DNA from: Crassaminicella indica
GTDB taxonomy: Bacteria; Bacillota; Clostridia; Peptostreptococcales; Thermotaleaceae
Reading direction: 5' to 3'
DNA: 64,000 bases
NCBI RefSeq assembly: GCF_019203185.1
Contig: NZ_CP078093.1
Coordinates: forward strand, 1,585,058 to 1,649,057
Shown: piece by piece, positions 9,245 through 17,443 of the stretch
Layout: every line of letters starts with the position of its first letter
Position numbering within the stretch: the first letter of the stretch is position 1
Notes under the pieces: model-generated
What the model was told of the DNA's origin: nothing
What the model saw: only the letters and a program-made list of their open reading frames with translations
Databases searched by the model: none
Made by a program: the position numbers and the translations under genes

Positions 9245-10798
9245 ATGAGGTATATGAAGAAGTTGTTAGCTTTTAGTATTACCTTTTGTATTATTTTTAG
9301 TATAAGTATAACTCCTGTTTTAGCAGATAAAGAAGTTAAAAAAGCTACTATTGAAGATGTTGAAAAAGCCATAGACATGACCTTGAATTACTATAAAACT
9401 AGAGAACAAATCAATAATGATTGGGAAGCATTTGCTATAAATGCAGTAGGTGAAGATGTAGAGGATAAGTATGGAACGAGTGGAAAGACATATTTGACTC
9501 TTTTAGAGGAAGAAATTAGAAAAAATGGTGTAGGAGGTCAAATGACAGACTATGAAAGAAGAGTATTAGGAATTGTATCAGCAGGAGGAGACCCTACTAA
9601 TTTTGCAGGTATAGATTTAATAGATAAGATTATTAGTTGGCCTGATTTGAGTCAAGGAATTAATGCTCCTATTTTTGGATTGATTGCGTTAGATGCATCT
9701 AATGCAATTGTTTATGATGGCGCGAAGCATACAAGAGAGTCATTTATTGAATATATTTTAAATCATATGAGTGGTGATGGTTGGAATTATAATGAAGGGG
9801 ATATTCCAGACCCTGATATGACTGCTATGGCTCTTTATGCTTTGGCTCCTTATAAGAATAGACCTCGGGTAAAAGAAGCTGGAGAAAAGGCAATAAAATG
9901 GCTAAGCGAACATCAATTAAATAATGGTGGTTATAAATCATGGGGAACAATCAATTCAGAGTCTTGTGCTCAGGTAATATGTGGTTTGACAGCTTGGGGG
10001 ATAGATCCTCAAGGTCCAGATTTTACGAAAAAAGGTGGAAATGTTGTAACAGCATTTTTAGATTTTCAAGTGAAAGAAGGAAAACAAAAAGGACAATTTA
10101 TGCATGTAAAGGAATATGGTGCTGATCCTGGAATGGCTACCCAACAGGCACTATATGCATTAGCAGCTTTAAAGGATTATATGAATAAGGGAAAATCATC
10201 TATTTTTTATAAAATAATTTCTAATAGCAGTGGATCTAAAGAAATTACTGCTTTGGAAATATATCCAGATAGGCTTGAATTGGAAACGGGAAAAACTTTT
10301 AAGCTTGGAGTAAGAAATCAAAATAATAGGTTTATAAGCAATGATAATGTTGAGTGGATGATTACTAATAAAGATGTAGCCACTATAAATGAGCATGGGG
10401 TATTGCATACATTAAATAGTGGAAAGACAAATATTATTGTGAATTTAAAGGATCATGAGAATATAAGAGATATGATTGAAATAAATGTAATCAGGCAAGA
10501 TTTTAAGATTGAAAAAATTAAAGGATGCGATGATTCTAAAACAAATAAAAATGTAGAATTGAAGATTACAAATATTTCAGATGAGGAAAAGGATGCTGTA
10601 TGTATTGTAGGATTGTATGATAAGGATACGCATCAACTGATTCAAATGAATTATATTTCAAAGAAATTTTTACCTCATGCGAGTCATTATATTAAAGCAG
10701 GCTTCGATATTCCAGAAGAAGGAAATTATGAAATAAAGGTAGTGGTATGGGATAATTGGAATAATAGAAGACCACTTGATGAAGCTGTGATTCAATAG
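9245..10798 (+). CDS. Secreted intrinsic-factor-like alpha6/alpha6-barrel protein with Ig-like domains
   Basis: The 517-residue product starts at ATG 9245, nine bases after AAAGGAGG, with a signal peptide ending near PVLA-DKE. Residues about 30-330 form a prenyltransferase/squalene-cyclase-like alpha-helical barrel. Its helix pairs include NNGGYKSWGTINSESCAQVI and a GLTAWGIDP segment, the pattern shared with eukaryotic cobalamin-binding proteins (intrinsic factor alpha domain). No catalytic DXDD or zinc-binding motif of true cyclases or prenyltransferases was noticed. A Big_2 domain (about 335-420) and a C-terminal Ig-like domain (430-517), similar to the tail of the preceding propeller protein, follow. 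The short gap to the propeller gene suggests co-transcription. The role as a corrinoid carrier is inferred from fold and neighbours. Confidence 0.82.
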   Translation: MRYMKKLLAFSITFCIIFSISITPVLADKEVKKATIEDVEKAIDMTLNYYKTREQINNDWEAFAINAVGEDVEDKYGTSGKTYLTLLEEEIRKNGVGGQMTDYERRVLGIVSAGGDPTNFAGIDLIDKIISWPDLSQGINAPIFGLIALDASNAIVYDGAKHTRESFIEYILNHMSGDGWNYNEGDIPDPDMTAMALYALAPYKNRPRVKEAGEKAIKWLSEHQLNNGGYKSWGTINSESCAQVICGLTAWGIDPQGPDFTKKGGNVVTAFLDFQVKEGKQKGQFMHVKEYGADPGMATQQALYALAALKDYMNKGKSSIFYKIISNSSGSKEITALEIYPDRLELETGKTFKLGVRNQNNRFISNDNVEWMITNKDVATINEHGVLHTLNSGKTNIIVNLKDHENIRDMIEINVIRQDFKIEKIKGCDDSKTNKNVELKITNISDEEKDAVCIVGLYDKDTHQLIQMNYISKKFLPHASHYIKAGFDIPEEGNYEIKVVVWDNWNNRRPLDEAVIQ

Positions 10799-10811
10799 AA
10801 CAGATATATTT

Positions 10812-10849
10812 TGTCATTCATGAGGTAATTTTTTACCTTATGAATGACA
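10812..10849 (+). other. Intercistronic 17-bp hairpin without a T-tract
   Basis: TGTCATTCATGAGGTAA pairs with TTACCTTATGAATGACA (one G-T wobble) around a TTTT loop. The stem ends only 4 bases before the AAAGGAGG of the next SLH gene and has no trailing T-run. It is therefore more likely an mRNA processing, stability or translation-control element than a terminator. Confidence 0.6.
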
Positions 10850-10867
10850 TTACAAAGGAGGAACAAA

Positions 10868-13800
10868 ATGAATAGGATAATGAAAAGTGCATTGCCTGTA
10901 CTAATTGCTTTTATGATGCTTTTTACTATTATACCTTTAGGTTATGCTCATGATGATTTGACTATAAACCTTAATCATGAAGGATTGAATGTAATAATAG
11001 ATGGGAATACATTACCTAAAACCTTTGTAAGTCTTGTGATCAGAAGAATAGAAGATGGAGATAAGATGTATGCTGATCATATAAAAGCAGATGCTCAAGG
11101 GAATTATAAATTTCGTTTTAAAATAGATGTAGGAGAATATGAAGCTATAGTAAGTAGCAATGGCATACAAAAATCAAAAGAATTTTTTATCAAAGAAGGA
11201 AGTGTTGCAACAGCAACTGTACGTGTAGAAGGTAAGAATAAAACATTAGTACCATTAACTGAAGTACAAATTCAGAATGGAGAAACTTCTCTTTTGACTG
11301 CTATAAAAAAAGCATTTAAGAAAAATGGTACTGAGTATGAAATGAAAGGAGAAATGATCTATAAAATAGCTGGAGAAGAAGGATGGCAGTATATAATTAA
11401 TAATCGAGGCGGTATGGCTGTTCCAAGCACTAAGCTTCATGATAAAGATGAGATTGTTCTGATCGATGATAAGATATTAAATCCAGTAATAACAAAGCTA
11501 GAAGCTTCAAAGATCCAATTAAATGCTGGAGAAGAATTATCAGTTATATTAAAAAAAATAGATAGTACAGGTATGACTCCAGTAAAGAATAAGCCGATTT
11601 ATTTTGGAAATCAAGTAAAAAATACAGATGAAGAAGGAAAGGTAGTATTTAAGGTATTAAAAGCAGGAGAATATACTATTAATTCTCCACTGACAGGAAG
11701 CTTGATAAGACCTGTACCAATAGAAGTAAATGTAAAAGGTTCTGACAGTTCTGATGAAAGTGGAGGAAAACCAAATGTAGGTAAAAATATTTCTGTATAT
11801 ATGAGAATAGAAGGATACAGGGGAACTATTTTTGACGGGAAAATTCACTTTAATCCAGAAGAATATAAAGATGAAAATGGAAGATATACAATAACTGATA
11901 TTGATGGAAATAAACATACAAATGATAGACCAACAGTATTATTGGCGACAATTGTTGCATTAAATCAAGCCGGAATAGGAGATCATCGAATATGGACAAA
12001 TGATAATTATATAGCGCGAATGGCAGGAGAAGAGGAATTTGATTTTAAAGATGAACATCGAACTTGTGGATGGATGATTAGATCAAATGATTTGCTGATT
12101 CCTATAGGAGTAGGTAAATATGAAATACACGATGGTGATGAGATTGTTTGGATATATACAGCTATGGATGCTTATACAGGATATATAGATGTATCTTCAA
12201 CTTCTCTTAAAACAGGAGAAAAGCTTACGGTAACAGTAACTGCTAAGTCAAATAGAGATCAAGATATAGGAGGATATGGAATAAAGTCGTTAGTAGAAGG
12301 AGCTACTGTATATGTAGGAAATCAAACTTATATAACAGATAAGGATGGAAAAGTAGAAATTCCAATGAATAAAGCAGGAACATATGAAGTATATGCTATA
12401 AAGTTAGATAAAAATTCTAAACATGCAGGATATTATTTCCCATTAGTATCTAGAACTGAAAAAATAAAGGTAAATGTTACTGGAGAAAATAAAGTTGATA
12501 AAAGTATTATTGGAAATGACGAATACATTAAAATGTATAACAGAGTAACAGATCCAAATGCAAGTGAAAAAGATGTTACAGAAGCAACAAAAGAAGCAGG
12601 AAATAAATTAGAAGAAAAGGCTAATGAAATAAAAACAGAAAAAGATGCACAAAAAGTAGTAAGTGGTGCTAAGGATGTTGCAAATATTATAGAAAAAGCA
12701 GCTGAACGTATAACTACCCAAGAAGGAGCAAAAGAGGTAGCAAAAGAAAGTATAAAAGTAGTAAATATATTAATTAAATCAGCAGAAAAATTATCAAAGG
12801 ATAGCGATAAAAAAGAAGTAAGCAAAGCTGCAAAAGAAAATATGAAAGCTGTAATAAAGGTAATAGACAAATTAAATGATACAAAAGAAATCAATAAAGT
12901 AGCAGGAGATATGATTGATGCTGCTGGAAAATTGATTCAACATGTTGGTAAAGAAAATGGAAAAGAAATTATTGAAGGTACAATCAAAGTTGCAGAAAAA
13001 GCAGTAGAAAAAGCAAGTGTAAAAGAACTTAATAAAAATCAAGTAAAAGTCGAAAAAGAAAAGGCAGTAGCAATAGTAGATACAGATAGTATAAAAGAAA
13101 TAGCTAAAAATACAGTAGCTACAGTAAAAGTAATCAAAGAAAAATTAAAGAAAAATGGTATTGAAGATAAGAAAGAAATAGAAAATAAAATAACTATAGA
13201 GATACCAAAGGTAGACAAACAAGAAGTAGAAGCGAAATTAGCAAAGGATATGATGAAGATATTAAAACAAAATGATATCGAAAAAGCAGAAATAAAAACA
13301 GAAAATGCAGTATTTAACCTAACACCAAATACCTTTGATGAAAAAGAAAATAATGAAGAAATTGCTTTGATTGCAAAGACAGTTAATAGAAACAATTTAA
13401 TGCCACTTGAAAGATATAAAGTACCAAAGGGCTGTATTGTAGTAGATTTTAATGCTAAGGCTAAAGATGAAGAAATAAATAGCTTTAATGAGCCGATTGA
13501 AGTAAGTATACCTTATAAAGGAAAAGTAAATAAAGGAGAAGTAGTACAAGTATTTTTACTAAAGGAAAATGGAACTATAGAAAATATGGGAGGAAAATAC
13601 GACCCTGCTACAAGGATGGTAACCTTTAAAACTTCACACTTTAGTAAATACTTTGCTAAGAAGGTAAAAGAAATAAAAACAACATTTAAAGACCTTCAAG
13701 GCTACGAATGGGCAAAGGAAGCAATAGAAGCTATGGCACAAAAGGGTATAATAAGTGGTCGTGAGGAAGGTATATTTGATCCATCAGCAAACATTACAAG

Positions 13801-14230
13801 AGCAGAATTTGCAACACTTATGACAAAGATGATGGGTTATGCTACAGAAAACATGGAAGTACCATTTACAGATGTAGCAAAGGATGCGTGGTACTACTCA
13901 TATGTAGGAGCAGCATACAAAAATGGTATTATTAGAGGTAGAAGTAATACCATATTTGATCCAAATGGAAATATAACAAGAGAAGAAATGGCAGTAATTG
14001 TTGCAAAGGTTCTTGACAAACAAGGATATGAAAAGGTAGGATTAAATGGATTAGATATATTTAAAGATAAAGAAAATATAGCATCATGGGCAAAAGAAGG
14101 AGTAAGTCTTTGCGTAAAAGAAAATATAATTAGTGGAATGGGAAATGGACAATTTAATCCAAAGAAAAATGCAAATAGAGCACAAGCTGCTATGATGCTT
14201 TATAAGCTTTACAATTTAATAAATCAATAA
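10868..14230 (+). CDS. S-layer-anchored protein with two DUF4430 domains and three SLH domains
   Basis: The start at 10868 is set by AAAGGAGG at 10854-10861; an ATG 24 bases earlier lies inside the upstream hairpin. The 1120-residue protein has a signal peptide ending near LGYA-HDD, an Ig-like domain (30-110), DUF4430 domain 1 (about 115-200, GWQYIINN core), an Ig-like domain (205-285), DUF4430 domain 2 (about 295-425, GWMIRSND core and GDEIVWIYT end) and another Ig-like domain (430-520). A Lys/Glu/Ala-rich helical region (530-690), a beta-rich region and three SLH domains (about 935-1120) follow. From base 12299 to past the stop it duplicates the 3' half of the first gene in the window, while the ligand-domain part differs. 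This complete copy shows what the truncated first gene probably looks like. Anchoring in the S-layer is well supported; corrinoid binding is inferred. Confidence 0.9.
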   Translation: MNRIMKSALPVLIAFMMLFTIIPLGYAHDDLTINLNHEGLNVIIDGNTLPKTFVSLVIRRIEDGDKMYADHIKADAQGNYKFRFKIDVGEYEAIVSSNGIQKSKEFFIKEGSVATATVRVEGKNKTLVPLTEVQIQNGETSLLTAIKKAFKKNGTEYEMKGEMIYKIAGEEGWQYIINNRGGMAVPSTKLHDKDEIVLIDDKILNPVITKLEASKIQLNAGEELSVILKKIDSTGMTPVKNKPIYFGNQVKNTDEEGKVVFKVLKAGEYTINSPLTGSLIRPVPIEVNVKGSDSSDESGGKPNVGKNISVYMRIEGYRGTIFDGKIHFNPEEYKDENGRYTITDIDGNKHTNDRPTVLLATIVALNQAGIGDHRIWTNDNYIARMAGEEEFDFKDEHRTCGWMIRSNDLLIPIGVGKYEIHDGDEIVWIYTAMDAYTGYIDVSSTSLKTGEKLTVTVTAKSNRDQDIGGYGIKSLVEGATVYVGNQTYITDKDGKVEIPMNKAGTYEVYAIKLDKNSKHAGYYFPLVSRTEKIKVNVTGENKVDKSIIGNDEYIKMYNRVTDPNASEKDVTEATKEAGNKLEEKANEIKTEKDAQKVVSGAKDVANIIEKAAERITTQEGAKEVAKESIKVVNILIKSAEKLSKDSDKKEVSKAAKENMKAVIKVIDKLNDTKEINKVAGDMIDAAGKLIQHVGKENGKEIIEGTIKVAEKAVEKASVKELNKNQVKVEKEKAVAIVDTDSIKEIAKNTVATVKVIKEKLKKNGIEDKKEIENKITIEIPKVDKQEVEAKLAKDMMKILKQNDIEKAEIKTENAVFNLTPNTFDEKENNEEIALIAKTVNRNNLMPLERYKVPKGCIVVDFNAKAKDEEINSFNEPIEVSIPYKGKVNKGEVVQVFLLKENGTIENMGGKYDPATRMVTFKTSHFSKYFAKKVKEIKTTFKDLQGYEWAKEAIEAMAQKGIISGREEGIFDPSANITRAEFATLMTKMMGYATENMEVPFTDVAKDAWYYSYVGAAYKNGIIRGRSNTIFDPNGNITREEMAVIVAKVLDKQGYEKVGLNGLDIFKDKENIASWAKEGVSLCVKENIISGMGNGQFNPKKNANRAQAAMMLYKLYNLINQ

Positions 14231-14263
14231 AAAAAAGCTGCTAGCAATTTTGCTAGCAGTTTT
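12299..14263 (+). repeat. Long direct repeat, copy 2 (3' half of SLH gene plus its terminator)
   Basis: This is the counterpart of 731-2694. It covers the last Ig-like domain, helical region, SLH domains, stop codon and terminator. The offset is constant at 11,568 bases, with one extra A just before the hairpin. Confidence 0.9.
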
Positions 14264-14265
14264 TA
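14236..14265 (+). terminator. Rho-independent terminator after the second SLH gene
   Basis: A copy of the hairpin at 2668-2696: a CTGCTAGCAA / TTGCTAGCAG stem followed by TTTTT. Confidence 0.85.
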
Positions 14266-14332
14266 GTAAATTAATAGCTTAAATTGAAATAGTAATAGTA
14301 TTTTAATATGTGTCCATTTGCAACTAAAAAAG

Positions 14333-14361
14333 TTGACAGCATATGTAAAACAAGATAAAAT
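14333..14361 (+). promoter_or_regulatory. Sigma-A promoter upstream of the SLH protein gene
   Basis: TTGACA (14333-14338), a 17-bp spacer and TAAAAT (14356-14361). The ATATGTAAA spacer block is shared with the promoter at 2770. It would give a leader of about 270 bases before the ATG at 14641. Confidence 0.7.
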
Positions 14362-14640
14362 CTAGTACGTGTAAATTTTTGATATATTGTTTAAGTTATG
14401 CAATTTTAAAAACTAAATTGGTACTTATGGATAATGAAGGGGCTTTAAAACTTTTGTAAACAAAACAAATTAACTCTTTAGCCGATAGTCTATTGAAGTA
14501 ATTAATAGTATCACCATGTGGTAACTTATATATAATACGAAGGTATAGTGATATGCTATATTTATTTTTGGTAAATTCACCAATTTAACTTTTTATTTTG
14601 CAGAACTAGAGTTAGAAATTATAAAATGGAGGTAAAAACA
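14362..14640 (+). other. Long AT-rich leader without a recognised riboswitch; possible sigma-D box
   Basis: I found no B12-box or other known aptamer core here. Two small dyads are visible (ACCATGTGGT near 14514-14523, and GGTAAATTCACC near 14571). GCCGATAG at 14481-14488 matches the clostridial/Bacillus sigma-D -10 box (GCCGATAT) at 7 of 8 bases. CAAA stands 16 bases upstream in place of TAAA, so a second promoter of flagellar-sigma type is possible but weak. Confidence 0.35.
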
Positions 14641-15891
14641 ATGAAAAAATATATAAGTTTTTTATTAGTAATAATGATTATGTGTATGCCTATTACAAGC
14701 TTTGCCAATCCACTTACTGATACAATTACTAATGCAGTTGAAAAAGGAACAGATGTAGCAAAGGACATAGCAACCCATTGGGCGAAGAACTTTATTGCAC
14801 AATTAGTAAAGGATGGAGTTTTTAGTGGTTATCCAGATGGAACATTTAGACCAGATGCAAACATAAAAGTATCAGAGTTTACTGTACTGGTACTTAAAGC
14901 AAATAAGATTGAAATAGAGAAAGCAGAAGGTGTTTGGTATCAAGGAGTAGTAAATACTGCGATTAATCATGGAATTATCAAACGAGGTGAATTTGATAAC
15001 TATGATAGATATATAAACAGAGGGGAAATGACACGCATGATCATTCGTGCATTAAACGAAAATCCAAGCACAGGAAAAACACATTTTGCAGATGATAGTC
15101 AAATTCCTTCACACTTAAAAGGATATGTAAAAAAAGCAGTAGAATTAGGAATTATCGGAGGCTATCCAGATAACACATTCAAACCATTTGGTAATGCTAC
15201 AAGAGCCGAATCTACAGTAGTAATTCAGAAAATGAGGGATTCACGTAACGGTATACTTAAACCAATAGACCCACAACCACCTGTAGTAGTTGAGCCACCT
15301 GTGGTAAAAGAGCCTTCGCCAATTACAACTATGCCAGAAAGACTATATAAAATGCCTATAAAATGCTTATTTGATCCTTCAACGGATATTAGAGAAATCA
15401 ATAGAAAAATGAAAGCAATTGAATCTCATAGACAAGCGATAAAAAAAGTGATACAACAATCAAAAGAATTTATTCCTATTTACTATGGATTTGATTATAG
15501 GGACTACTCGGACTATAAATCAAAATGTAAATACTATATTGCAGGTTATAGAAAACTTGACGGAGAACTGCTTACAACAGATGAATCATTGGATATACTT
15601 ATCAAAAACAATATAAAAAATCAAATCATTCAAAAATCAAGATTTTTTACTAGTGATGATTTGGTATATCTGAATGAGAAAGGAAGAAAAACTGTAAGGG
15701 GAATTATTCAGTTTAAATATACTTCTCATAATAATCCTCCAAAGGGAATAGAAGTAGGAAAATGGTATGAGCAAGATATAGAAGTTGTTTGGCATCAACC
15801 ACTTTTAAATGAAGGGCAAGGCAATTGGGTTCATTCTGAAATACTTTTTGATACTACAAAATATATAGGGCAACCAAGAGAGATAAAGTAG
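14641..15891 (+). CDS. SLH-domain surface protein with an unknown C-terminal domain
   Basis: The start at 14641 follows GGAGG by 8 bases; an ATG 15 bases upstream overlaps the ribosome binding site. The 416-residue product has a signal peptide ending near TSFA-NPL. Three SLH repeats lie at the N-terminal end (about 40-90, 95-145 and 150-205; SGYPDGTFRPDANI is characteristic). A short Pro/Val-rich linker (about 215-235) follows, then a domain of about 180 residues that I do not recognise, rich in Lys/Tyr/Ile and with several basic helices. N-terminal SLH placement is opposite to that of the DUF4430 proteins in the same locus. It may be a structural S-layer component. A direct corrinoid role has no support beyond position. 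Confidence 0.85.
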   Translation: MKKYISFLLVIMIMCMPITSFANPLTDTITNAVEKGTDVAKDIATHWAKNFIAQLVKDGVFSGYPDGTFRPDANIKVSEFTVLVLKANKIEIEKAEGVWYQGVVNTAINHGIIKRGEFDNYDRYINRGEMTRMIIRALNENPSTGKTHFADDSQIPSHLKGYVKKAVELGIIGGYPDNTFKPFGNATRAESTVVIQKMRDSRNGILKPIDPQPPVVVEPPVVKEPSPITTMPERLYKMPIKCLFDPSTDIREINRKMKAIESHRQAIKKVIQQSKEFIPIYYGFDYRDYSDYKSKCKYYIAGYRKLDGELLTTDESLDILIKNNIKNQIIQKSRFFTSDDLVYLNEKGRKTVRGIIQFKYTSHNNPPKGIEVGKWYEQDIEVVWHQPLLNEGQGNWVHSEILFDTTKYIGQPREIK

Positions 15892-15900
15892 GTGACAATT

Positions 15901-16074
15901 TTGAAAAAACGAAACTTAGTAGCTTTAATAATGATATTGGTATTGCTAGTTCCTCTAGCAGTACCTTTAACTGTATATGCAACTACAAGGGATGATGTTA
16001 AAATAAAGGCTGTTAAAGAGAATAGCGTATGGAGACAAAAGTTAATTTTTTCTGTGTCTTTTACTCCTTTATAA
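15901..16074 (+). CDS. Small secreted peptide of unknown function, TTG start
   Basis: AGGTGA (15890-15895), overlapping the end of the SLH gene, places TTG 15901 as the start. A GTG at 15892 in the same frame overlaps the ribosome binding site. The 57-residue product is a signal peptide (KKR, then a hydrophobic stretch to VYATT) followed by about 28 residues with no recognisable domain. It may be a remnant of a longer secreted protein cut short by deletion. Translational coupling to the SLH gene is likely. Confidence 0.5.
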   Translation: MKKRNLVALIMILVLLVPLAVPLTVYATTRDDVKIKAVKENSVWRQKLIFSVSFTPL

Positions 16075-16131
16075 GTTGTTTCTTTTATTTTTGTTTGAGA
16101 GTGTAGTATAATGTATTTAAGGAGTGACACA

Positions 16132-16350
16132 ATGGATAAAAATATTATGGATATACTTAATAAATTGCTTGAAGGTCAAAAGAAAATAGATGAATTAGTA
16201 GAAGGACAGAAAAAAATAAATGAAAGAATTGATAAAATAGAAGCAGAAGTAAAGGGAGAAATTAAAAGCATTAAGCATGATTTATCAAAAGTAGAAATAA
16301 TTACTACAAGTAATAGTTACGATATAGCAAAATTAAAGGCTATAAAATAA
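16132..16350 (+). CDS. Small coiled-coil protein of unknown function
   Basis: ATG 16132 follows AAGGAGTGAC; the longer frame beginning at 16111 lacks a ribosome binding site. The 72-residue protein is almost entirely heptad-repeat helix (LLEGQKKIDELVEGQKKINE, then IDKIEAEVKGEIKSIKHDLS), so it should form a parallel coiled coil. It has no signal peptide or membrane segment and stays in the cytoplasm. Similar short Glu/Lys/Ile coiled-coil proteins are common in clostridia without known roles. It is transcribed alone between the surface genes and the ECF operon and has its own terminator. Confidence 0.75.
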   Translation: MDKNIMDILNKLLEGQKKIDELVEGQKKINERIDKIEAEVKGEIKSIKHDLSKVEIITTSNSYDIAKLKAIK

Positions 16351-16361
16351 TAAACATTAAG

Positions 16362-16394
16362 AGTACATCTTGGGTGTACTTTTTGTTTTTTTTG
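16362..16394 (+). terminator. Rho-independent terminator after the coiled-coil gene
   Basis: AGTACA and TGTACT form a 6-bp stem with a 7-base loop, followed by TTTTGTTTTTTTT. Confidence 0.7.
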
Positions 16395-16437
16395 AGGTAT
16401 ATTGTCTGAATTTATAGATGAAAAATGACAGAAAATG

Positions 16438-16466
16438 TTGAAAAATATGGAATTGGATGATAAAAT
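16438..16466 (+). promoter_or_regulatory. Sigma-A promoter of the lipoprotein-ECF operon
   Basis: TTGAAA (16438-16443), a 17-bp spacer and TAAAAT (16461-16466), with a start expected near 16473. The leader to ATG 16497 is only about 25 bases, so there is no room for a riboswitch. Confidence 0.7.
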
Positions 16467-16496
16467 CTATGTTGTAATGAACGGAGGTTATTATAG

Positions 16497-17435
16497 ATGA
16501 AAAAATTTTTATTAATATTTTTAATGCTAGCTATAGTGTGTACTTTTAGTGGTTGTGGTGAAAAGGTAAATGTTGAAGATGGAAAAGCTCATGTGATTGT
16601 TTCAAGAGATTTTGGAAATGAAAGATTATCAGAAAAGGATGTGAACTTTTCGAAGGATGCAACTGTTATGGAAATAATGGAAGAAAATTTTGATATTGAG
16701 ACTGCTTATGGTGGTGGCTTTATAAATGGGATTGATGGCTTAAAGTCAGAATTTACTGGAATGAAAGATAAAAAGAAAATCGACTGGTTTTACTATGTGA
16801 ATGGAATATTATCTGAGGTAGGAGCATCAGATTATTATATAAGTCCTAAAGATATTGTGATTTGGGATTATCATGATTGGGATAATAATATTTACGGTTC
16901 GAGCATTATTGGTGCATACCCTTTAAACTTTATCAATGGTCATGATGGTAATGTATATAAAACAGAAATTTTATATACCAAAGATTATAAAAAGGAAGGG
17001 AATGCTCTTTTAGAATATTTAAAAAAGCAAGGCGTTAAAGATATAGAGAGTATGAGTTTAGAAAAAGGAGATTTAAAAAATCTAGATAGTAATTCTATTG
17101 TAATTGGTTCATGGGAAGATATTAAAAATATAGATTATATTAATGAATTTTACAAAAATGGAAGTAAATGTGGAATGTATTTCAAAGTGGATCAAGATAT
17201 AAAGGGATTAAATAATAAAGGAGAAGTTGTAAAGCTATATCAAAAAGGAGCATTGATTACGTCTGTTGTAAAAGAATATGGGGGAGCAGCTAGTATGTGG
17301 CTAATCACTGGAAATGACGGAGAATGCATTAAAAAAGCAGTAAAGCTTTTATATGAAAATCCAAAGAAGGTTAAAGGAAAATTTTCTGTACTTGTGACAG
17401 ATGACGAAGTAATAAATATTCCAATAAAGAATTAG
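16497..17435 (+). CDS. DUF4430 lipoprotein, first gene of the ECF operon
   Basis: The 312-residue product starts at ATG 16497 behind GGAGG. Its signal peptide ends in a lipobox (FSGC, Cys about residue 20), so it should be lipid-anchored on the outer face of the membrane. Residues about 30-130 match DUF4430: a long helix-strand segment, IDWFYYVNGI and a closing IVIWDYHDW strand. Residues about 145-312 form a second alpha/beta domain that I do not recognise. It is followed after 8 bases by the ECF T gene. ECF importers normally need no separate binding protein, so a membrane-tethered transcobalamin-like domain next to one is unusual. It suggests a docking step between the surface binders and the S component (inference). 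Confidence 0.83.
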   Translation: MKKFLLIFLMLAIVCTFSGCGEKVNVEDGKAHVIVSRDFGNERLSEKDVNFSKDATVMEIMEENFDIETAYGGGFINGIDGLKSEFTGMKDKKKIDWFYYVNGILSEVGASDYYISPKDIVIWDYHDWDNNIYGSSIIGAYPLNFINGHDGNVYKTEILYTKDYKKEGNALLEYLKKQGVKDIESMSLEKGDLKNLDSNSIVIGSWEDIKNIDYINEFYKNGSKCGMYFKVDQDIKGLNNKGEVVKLYQKGALITSVVKEYGGAASMWLITGNDGECIKKAVKLLYENPKKVKGKFSVLVTDDEVINIPIKN

Positions 17436-17443
17436 GTGATTGT

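Noticed and set aside
9245-10798. Barrel protein as a true squalene-hopene cyclase or prenyltransferase
   Set aside because: The aspartate-rich catalytic motif is missing, a secretion signal and Ig-like domains are present, and no isoprenoid genes are nearby.
731-14263. Composite transposon bounded by the two long repeats
   Set aside because: The repeats are coding 3' halves of SLH genes with terminators. No transposase, terminal inverted repeats or target duplications were seen.
14362-14640. Second cobalamin riboswitch or c-di-GMP riboswitch in the SLH leader
   Set aside because: Neither the B12 box nor the conserved c-di-GMP aptamer segments are present.
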